Below, piece by piece: positions 57,701 to 64,000 of a stretch of 64,000 bases of DNA. The notes under the pieces were generated by a model that did no database searches, was not told where the DNA came from, and saw only the letters and a program-made list of their open reading frames with translations. This stretch comes from Amphiduros pacificus (lineage: Eukaryota > Annelida > Polychaeta > Phyllodocida > Hesionidae), in the NCBI GenBank assembly GCA_949316495.1, contig OX439008.1:15767532-15831531 (forward strand), given 5' to 3'. Both the position numbers and the translations under genes were made by a program. The first letter of the stretch is position 1; every line of letters begins with the position of its first letter.

Positions 57701-60002
57701 GCGCGATGTCTCTCAGCCAGTCAATGGTGTGGAAGTCATCATACTGGCCGATCCCTGGTGGTAGGTCGTCCAGGGTGTCCATAAGGTTGGTCGACCCTAC
57801 AATGAGACAAAATAATAGCCGATTGATAATTACTCTTCTTGTATCTGTTGTCATCAACATTATAAAATACATGACAAACTCAAAACCTATCAATTCTGTC
57901 ATTTATTTCAAACTTGGTGCTTCAAGAGAATGTTGCACCCATCAGATATTTTTTTGCAGATCACCCCTTTGTCGAACTAGTTTCACAGACCACCCCTTTG
58001 CCGAACTAGTTTCACAGATCACCCCTTTGCCGAACTAGTTTCACAGATCACCCCTTTGTCGAACTAGTTTCACAGACCACCCCTTTGCCGAACTAGTTTC
58101 ACAGACCACCCCTTTGCCGAACTAGTTTCACAGATCACCCCTTTGCCGAACTAGTTTCACAGATCACCCCTTTGCCGAACTAGTTTCACAGATCACCCCT
58201 TTGCCGAACTAGTTTCACAGACCACCCCTTTGCCGAACTAGTTTCACAGATCACCTCTGTGCTGAGCTCATTTTTTAGTTTCTTTTTCTGCTGGTTTTGG
58301 TAGAAGAGTCCAAACAATGAGTGAGATCATTTCAACCAGAACCAACAAGAGAGATCTGTCAGGCTGAACACTGCTCTCGGATGTTCTTGCCCAAATATAT
58401 AGCAGAAATTATAAATATATAAATTGTGATGTGGTAACAAGAATAATTATGTACTTCTGAATGGTTGTTGCAAAAAGCCCCTGGATTCTTGCGAGAAATT
58501 TCAGGAATTCATATAAAAACGAACGACCTGTTTTCATAGCTCTCTTCCTGGAATTAATATCTGAAAGTTTTGTTGCTTCTTCTAACAAGATTTCAAGAGA
58601 TTTTTGTGACTCCTTTAGTATGTCAATAATGCAGCGATATTTTAAACCATATCAGTGTGAATTCATTTGGTAAAATTTAACATTTGTGATAAACATTCCA
58701 GCTGAAACCTGACAGCACCCCCCACCCTAAAAAAAAAATCTAAAATAATTGAAGCATAGTTCTGTCAACAATCCCATCAGACAACAATAGGACAGATACA
58801 CTTTTGCAATAATAAAGATGGCTACACAAAGTCACCCTATATGCATTTGGCACCAAATGATTCACCATTATCACCACTGCCAGAAGAGAACTTATGACCC
58901 TTGAATAGCCGGAACTGTGCTCCAACCACTCAATCGCAACCATTCTGTGATTTATAGGTCTGTAGCATGTACCCCAGTTCATACTCCGAGCATGTGAGAC
59001 CTTAGTGTTTGGCATTTTGACAAACCATAATGATATTGACAACTTCACCTGGAAAAGTTTGCCTAAAAAATCTCATAAATAGGCCACAAACACATTAAGT
59101 GCTTTAACATCCTGGATACATTATATATAAATATATATATTTCTTTTCTACCTCCCTATTTGTTAACCTTGTTAGAATTATGAGTAATATATAGGGTATT
59201 TCTCCATTTATCACAGGGAGTTTGGTTTCGATTCGCTGAGCACGCCATGACCTTCCATCACCTTTGAGTAGAGTCTCATTCTGCGATTGTCCTTGAATCT
59301 TACATTTCCTTACAGGTTAAAGCCCTAATATATTTATGATTTTTCACCATGAGCCTTATGAATCAATTGTTTCATGCATTTATGATTACCATACCATAAG
59401 ATACTTAATAAATTATATCTCACTGACATCTAATTGTATTTTAAAAAGTCCAAAAAAATAAAATAAATAATAATAAAAAAATTAAATAAATAATATATAC
59501 AAAATAAATAATATATACAAAAAAATAATTTATATACAAAAAAAAAATATATATTAATATATACAAAATTAAATAATATATATATAAAAAGAAATTAAAA
59601 AAAACCTACAAATTTGTACTCAGCACTGATCAACTCTTTCATTTATTTCACTTTACCATAGAGTGTACGGAAGGGTGCCTCAGACGCTGATGATTTAACT
59701 GAGTCCACATAGTAAAACATGTACTCCCCATCCGATGTCTTGCACTGCACCTCAGGGTGGTCCGACTCGATGCCACTCATGTCATACCTATTGAAGGAGC
59801 GTTCGGACATGGACTCTTCGTGGGAAGACTCCCCTCTGGTGGAGTACCCCCTATGGCAGGACTCTGCCTGCGACGAGTCCAGGGAACTCTCAATGTTGTC
59901 CAGTGCATCGCAGGATTCGTACTCCAGCCGATTCCGGGCTCCCCTCTTGTTGCCTGATCGGGCCGACCCATTCTGATCCCTGCTTTGTGTCTCTAACTCC
60001 AT
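45734..60002 (-). CDS. CLCN3: Endosomal 2Cl-/H+ exchanger, CLC-3/4/5 clade, 866 aa
   Basis: Exchanges two chloride ions for one proton to support acidification and chloride loading of endosomes and lysosomes. Eighteen coding exons (minus): 60002-59657, 57796-57578, 57272-57124, 54045-53881, 53429-53223, 52809-52546, 52126-52037, 51566-51511, 50966-50898, 50773-50632, 50336-50251, 50124-49888, 49502-49407, 47614-47556, 47215-47108, 46641-46520, 46154-46060, 45824-45734. They sum to 2601 bases and all phases close. Pore motifs: GSGIPE (288-293), GKEGPLVH with gating Glu332, SLEEVSYYF with proton Glu389, AGLFIPS (572-578) and Tyr678 in GIYDAH. Both glutamates are present, which marks an exchanger rather than a channel. 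Two CBS domains close the protein, ending DPDSILFN like vertebrate CLC-3/5. The N-terminus is longer than CLC-3 (818 aa). Sequence such as [11 protein letters not shown] and [12 protein letters not shown] is nearest to CLC-3; it is probably the single pro-orthologue of CLCN3/4/5. Confidence 0.97.
46741..46920. repeat. ~48 bp tandem repeat, CLC intron
   Basis: Three units with CATTATTAGCTAATCATTTA, AAGACACATTTGTAACATCC, followed by two diverged units ending ATTAAAAGACAAATTTAATC. It starts about 100 bases above the acceptor of exon 46641-46520. Confidence 0.85.
48232..48478. repeat. Minisatellite H (37 bp unit), CLC intron
   Basis: Six to seven almost perfect copies of AATGTTAACCCACTCCTAGA, CATATTTCTAATTCTCA. 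The near identity of the inner copies suggests recent expansion. Confidence 0.95.
49612..49884. repeat. Three-copy ~89 bp repeat ending at a CLC splice donor
   Basis: Three units share AATGCCACAGAAG-GTATGCAG, TTATTATGTAGATGGGGTT and ATAAAGGAT. The last unit (GTAAAGATGGTGTTGAAAAA then GGATAC) runs into the donor of exon 50124-49888, whose GT sits at 49887-49886. Confidence 0.88.
53022..53058. repeat. 11 bp tandem repeat (CCTGGTTACCC)
   Basis: Four perfect copies, in a CLC intron 240 bases above the polypyrimidine-rich end of the exon 53429-53223 intron side. Confidence 0.9.
55320..55610. repeat. Minisatellite I (~55 bp unit), CLC intron
   Basis: About five copies of ATTATAAGCTGCAATAATAA, TATTTTGGACATTTAGATTA, CAGTCGCCACCATA. 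It lies in the 3.1 kb intron between CLC exons 57272-57124 and 54045-53881. Confidence 0.93.
55890..57123. repeat. Minisatellite J (56 bp unit) made of 5' splice-site copies
   Basis: About 20 copies of a 56-base unit (CATTGGACACTAACATTGGA, GCAGCTTACATTGGCAACAA, TAAGCAGGGTGACAAT), with degenerate copies back to about 55660. The last copy overlaps the donor of CLC exon 57272-57124. On the transcribed strand the junction reads GCTGCTCCAAT/GTAAGTG and each unit repeats GCTGCTCCAAT/GTTAGTG plus a second donor-like CCAAT/GTAAGC. Units at 56389-56406 and 56893-56910 keep the exact GTAAGTG donor. Confidence 0.97.
57950..58255. repeat. Minisatellite K (29 bp unit), CLC intron
   Basis: About ten near-perfect copies of GAACTAGTTTCACAGATCAC, CCCTTTGCC. 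It lies 160 bases above the acceptor of exon 57796-57578. Confidence 0.96.
59657..60002 (-). other. CLC first coding exon: divergent 115-residue N-terminus
   Basis: The ATG at 60002 starts [17 protein letters not shown]. The exon encodes a hydrophilic, Ser/Glu-rich cytosolic tail with no helix and ends LYG before the conserved part ([20 protein letters not shown]), which aligns with CLC-3. This exon has no clear counterpart in vertebrate CLC-3/4/5. Those genes use alternative first exons, so others may exist upstream. Confidence 0.85.
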
Positions 60003-61080
60003 AGTCGCTACGGGACGAGGGATTATTACTGTGTTTATTATCTGTCTGGTGTCATTCTGTAGATGATGCCACCGGGGTGTTCACAAGTCACTCTGAGATA
60101 CCTGTGCTGGTAGTAGTAGCATTGAGGTGTCTACTGTTGATGTGACTGCTTGGCTTGGGGAAGGCCGGTGCCTAAATATACTAGCATATTGCCCCTCCTC
60201 GGGGTTGTACGTCACCGGATCCTCTACGACCCTGCACCACACGCATCACACAAGCCTTCCGTGTTATCATAAACTATCTCTTGTCTTAACTTTTTTCATG
60301 TGTAAACTTGTTCCAGTGTGATCATATATAGGTATAAATATATCATATCATATAAAATCCAGAATGAGCTGCCAAAATCCAAGCTCTGTAAATTATGTTA
60401 TGAACCAGCAAAGAGAGACAAGTAAATGTGTTGTAAGGACAGGGTAATAAAGCCATTGACCATGTTCAAATATTGTGTAGCAGAGACAAGTAGCAGCTCT
60501 CCGTGTCACTAAGTTCCCCAACAATTCCCGGCCTTCATTTTCCACTGGATCTTTCTTCTCTGCTCTGATTGGTGCCTTATAACATGCAATCATTCCGACA
60601 TATAATGACAAGCTTAACCCTTCCTGTGTCATTCGGTGTCACTGACTGACCACCTCTGCATGCTTAGCTTGTGCCATTAACATTCATATTCCATACATCA
60701 TCACTCTTGCATTTCACCCTTCTCACCTATAAAACATTCTAATTCCGTTTCCTGGGTATATTCACTTGCCAATTTCAACATTTTTGTTTACATTGAATAA
60801 CGAAATGTGATGCCGAGGACAATGCTAATAGCATGATGTACAATATAAATTACAATATCATGGTTAGCTGACCATCAAATATACGAGCTGTGCACAATCA
60901 TAGATGCCACTTGCCTGATTTAGGAGGGCCGCTGTGATACCTTCAACAAACATATTCAGCAGCTAAATATCTATATATGACAATAATTGTGAGTAGTTTT
61001 TTATTTTAATAATATAACATTTCATATCTCCGTGACTCAATTTGACGATGTATTTTGGAAAACTTTATCAAAAGACCTAA
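60003..61080. promoter_or_regulatory. CLC 5' UTR and upstream region
   Basis: The first ~250 bases above the ATG are more GC-rich than the surroundings and lack a long open frame, as expected for a 5' UTR or promoter. A CRE-like TACGTCAC lies at 60208-60215, the same octamer as upstream of AFF. No acceptor in phase forces an upstream exon. The rest is plain AT-rich DNA. Confidence 0.4.
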
Positions 61081-61084
61081 CCAC

Positions 61085-63030
61085 TCTCTACTGCACTGTC
61101 TCCCACCTCACTGATAGACCACCTCGCTGATAGACCACCTCACTGATAGACCACCCAATCTCCCACCTCGCTGATAGACCACCTCACTGATAGACCACGG
61201 CATCTCCCACCTCACTGATAGACCGACCCATCTCCCACCTCACTGATAGACCAACCCATCTCCCACCTCACTGATAGACTGCCCCATCTCCCACCTCACT
61301 GATAGACCAACCCATCTCCCACCTCACTGATAGACTGCCCCATCTCCCACCTCACTGATAGACCAACCCATCTCCCACCTCACTGATAGACCGACCCATC
61401 TCCCACCTCACTGATAGACCAACCCATCTCCCACCTCACTGATAGACTGCCCCATCTCCAACCTCACTGATAGACCACCTCACTGATAGACCACCTCACT
61501 GATAGACCACCCCATCTCCCACCTCACTGATAGACCGACCCATCTCCCACCTCACTGATAGACTGCCCCATCTCCAACCTCACTGATAGACCACCTCACT
61601 GATAGACCGCCCCATCTCCCACCTCAGAGATAGACCACCCCATCTCCCACCTCACTGATAGACCGACCCATCTCCCACCCCATTGATAGACCAACCCATC
61701 TCCCACCTCACTGATAGACCGACCCATCTCCCACCTCATTGATAGACCGACCCATCTCCCACCTCACTGATAGACTGTCCCATCTCCAACCTCACTGATA
61801 GACCGACCCATCTCCCACCTCACTGATAGACCACCTCATCCCCCACCTCACTGATAGACCACCCCATCTCCCACCTCACTGATAGACCGACCCATCTCCC
61901 ACCTCACTGATAGACCACCCCATCTCCCACCTCACTGATAGACCACCTCACTGATAGACCACCCCATCTCCCATCTCACTGATAGATCACCCCATCTCCC
62001 ACCTCACTGATAGACCACCTCACTGATAGACCACCCCATCTCCCACCTCACTGATAGACCACCCCATCTCCCACCTCATTGATAGACCGACCCATCTCCC
62101 ACCTCACTGATAGACCGACCCATCTCCCACCTCACTGATAGACTGCCCCATCTCCAACCTCACTGATAGACCACCTCACTGATAGACCGCCCCATCTCCC
62201 ACCTCATTGATAGACCAACCCATCTCCCACCTCACTGATAGACCGACCCATCTCCCACCTCACTGATAGACCACCTCACTGATAGACTGACTCATCTCCC
62301 ACCTCACTGATAGACCAACCCATCTCCCACCTCACTGATAGACCGACCCATCTCCCACCTCACTGATAGACCACCTCACTGATAGACTACCCCATCTCCC
62401 ACCTCACTGATAGACCACCCCATCTCCCACCTCATTGATAGACTACCCCATCTCCCACCTCACTGATAGACCGACCCATCTCCCACCTCACTGATAGACC
62501 GACCCATCTCCCACCTCACTGATAGACCGACCCATCTCCCACCTCACTGATAGACCGACCCATCTCCCACCTCACTGATAGACCTACCCATCTCCCACCT
62601 CACTGATAGACCGACCCATCTCCCACCTCACTGATAGACCACCCCATCTCCAACCTCATTGATAGACTACCCCATCTCCCACCTCACTGATAGACCAACC
62701 CATCTCCCACCTCATTGATAGACCGACCCATCTCCCACCTCACTGATAGACTGTCCCATCTCCAACCTCACTGATAGACCGACCCATCTCCCACCTCACT
62801 GATAGACCACCTCATCCCCCACCTCACTGATAGACCACCCCATCTCCCACCTCACTGATAGACCGACCCATCTCCCACCTCACTGATAGACCGACCCATC
62901 TCCCACCTCAATGATAGACCTACCCATCTCCCGCCTCACTGATAGACCAACCCATCTCCCACCTCACTGATAGACCGACCCATCTCCCACCTCACTGATA
63001 GACTGCCCCATCTCCGACCTTACCTTCCAC
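61085..63030. repeat. Minisatellite L (28/16 bp units) upstream of CLC
   Basis: A 1.9 kb array of about 70 units: a 28-base form (CTCCCACCTCACTGATAGAC, CGACCCAT) and a 16-base form (CACCTCACTGATAGAC) that is the same core with 12 bases missing. Long higher-order blocks recur, for example around 61720-61880 and 62690-62850. Degenerate copies (CAGACCTACCCACCCT) go on to about 63180. The plus strand is strongly pyrimidine-rich. Confidence 0.97.
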
Positions 63031-63189
63031 TTTATCATCAGACCTACCCACCCTTTACCTTACTGTTAGACCTACCCACCCTACACATCACTGTCAGACC
63101 TACCCACCCTACACCTCACTGTCAGACCTACTCACCCTCCATCTCACTGTCAGACCTACCCACCCCCACCCCCAACCTCAATATTAGAT

Positions 63190-64000
63190 TTGTTCTTCTT
63201 CCTCCAGATTGCACTGTCAATCACATTCACTAGTTTGTTATCGCCTACGGACATGAAAAAAGTGCCATTGGCTGACATTTACTTCATCCATTAAATCAAA
63301 TTTCTGACACTTCTATTTGTACCATATATTCATTTCAAATTATAATCTTTATGATTGTGATTATGATGCACTTTTTGTTCCAAATCCACACTTTCTCTAA
63401 TTCATCTCCAATTTATGATTTTTAAATGATTTTTAAAACAGAATTTGAATATATTCCTTCGATACCCCATTCTGTATATTTTCTCCTAGTCCTTATCCTT
63501 CACTTTCCCTCTACAATAATTAACCTTCCTATCCTAAACTTCTTTCTCCAAAGCACAAACTTTCTCTCGCCACCCACCACTGTTTTCCTTCTATCTTACT
63601 CATCTTACACATAACCTGATCATGAATATCTAATATAAGATCTTCTCTGCTCTGCGATACTCCTCAGAGAGTGCACAGGGGCAGTAATTGAGGCAAATAT
63701 GGTATTGAGTGTGGCATTGTCGCGGGACCCCCAGACCCCTCCAGCTTACACCGTGCAGTCACAGGTATGAACAATGCACTGCTCAGATATAGCTAACCCA
63801 GACATCATTGTGCTCTCAGGTCATTACGAGAGCAGGTCAATGAAATTCCGCCTCTTTGTCGATCCCTGTCTCCTATAGAGCTGTTTCCTCATTTCAGTTC
63901 ACTTTCACTTTTCTCTTATGCACACATTCCCAATGGTGTCAAAACACCTATTTGGTTAAAGAACTTGACTTTTTTCTTCTCTTATGTACATGTACATGAA
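63190..64000. other. Right-end non-coding DNA
   Basis: No supported gene. About 63660-63770 is locally GC-richer (CGCGGGACCCCCAGACCCCT) and could hold a distal first exon of CLC or of a neighbour, but no splice phase or frame supports one. Confidence 0.4.

Noticed and set aside
59719-59976. Plus- and minus-strand alternative frames over the first CLC exon
   Set aside because: Only the frame from the ATG at 60002 ends in a donor whose phase fits the conserved second exon.
4911-63030. Regular repeats that at first look like CRISPR arrays
   Set aside because: No constant repeat with unique spacers of fixed length, and the DNA is animal with spliced genes.
63660-63775. Possible exon with donor CACAG/GTATGA
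   Set aside because: No matching acceptor, frame or homology. GC content alone is not enough.

Overview
This is a window of an AT-rich animal nuclear genome. It has large GT-AG introns, vertebrate-like gene families, a very high load of intronic minisatellites and tRNA-derived SINE debris. This points to a lophotrochozoan, most likely a mollusc, but the species cannot be fixed from the sequence. There is no bacterial, phage or CRISPR content, and I recognised no retrovirus-like element. Four multi-exon protein genes account for nearly all coding sequence. I rebuilt each one exon by exon from splice sites and reading phase, and in every case the phases close exactly.

Layout. (1) 1-15.5 kb, minus strand: the 5' two thirds of an AFF/AF4-FMR2 family gene (transcription elongation scaffold, Drosophila lilliputian / vertebrate AFF1-4). 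It runs off the left edge before the C-terminal homology domain. (2) 15.9-20.6 kb: intergenic DNA plus the 3' UTR of the next gene. (3) 20.6-38.3 kb, minus strand: a complete 16-coding-exon, 497-residue amino-acid transporter of the AAAP superfamily (SLC36/AVT3-like). (4) 38.8-41.5 kb, plus strand: a complete 3-exon glyoxylate/hydroxypyruvate reductase (GRHPR), head to head with the transporter across about 0.5-0.6 kb. (5) 41.6-45.7 kb: intergenic DNA plus the probable long 3' UTR of gene 6. (6) 45.7-60.0 kb, minus strand: a complete 18-coding-exon, 866-residue endosomal 2Cl-/H+ exchanger of the CLC-3/4/5 clade. (7) 60.0-64.0 kb: its upstream region, holding a 1.9 kb minisatellite.

The genes are not an operon. 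Transporter and GRHPR probably share a bidirectional promoter; GRHPR and CLC converge. The products (nuclear elongation factor, amino-acid carrier, glyoxylate detoxification, endosomal acidification) share no obvious pathway.

The most unusual feature is the tandem repeats. Several arrays start at or inside splice sites. The 3.3 kb array at 33.6-36.9 kb is built of about 110 copies of a unit that carries the 3' splice acceptor of transporter exon 2. The 1.2 kb array at 55.9-57.1 kb is built of about 20 copies of a unit that carries the 5' splice donor and the last 11 exonic bases of a CLC exon. Three more arrays begin within about 5-10 bases of a donor. This suggests that introns in this lineage grow by tandem amplification anchored on exon-intron junctions and leave large fields of decoy splice sites.
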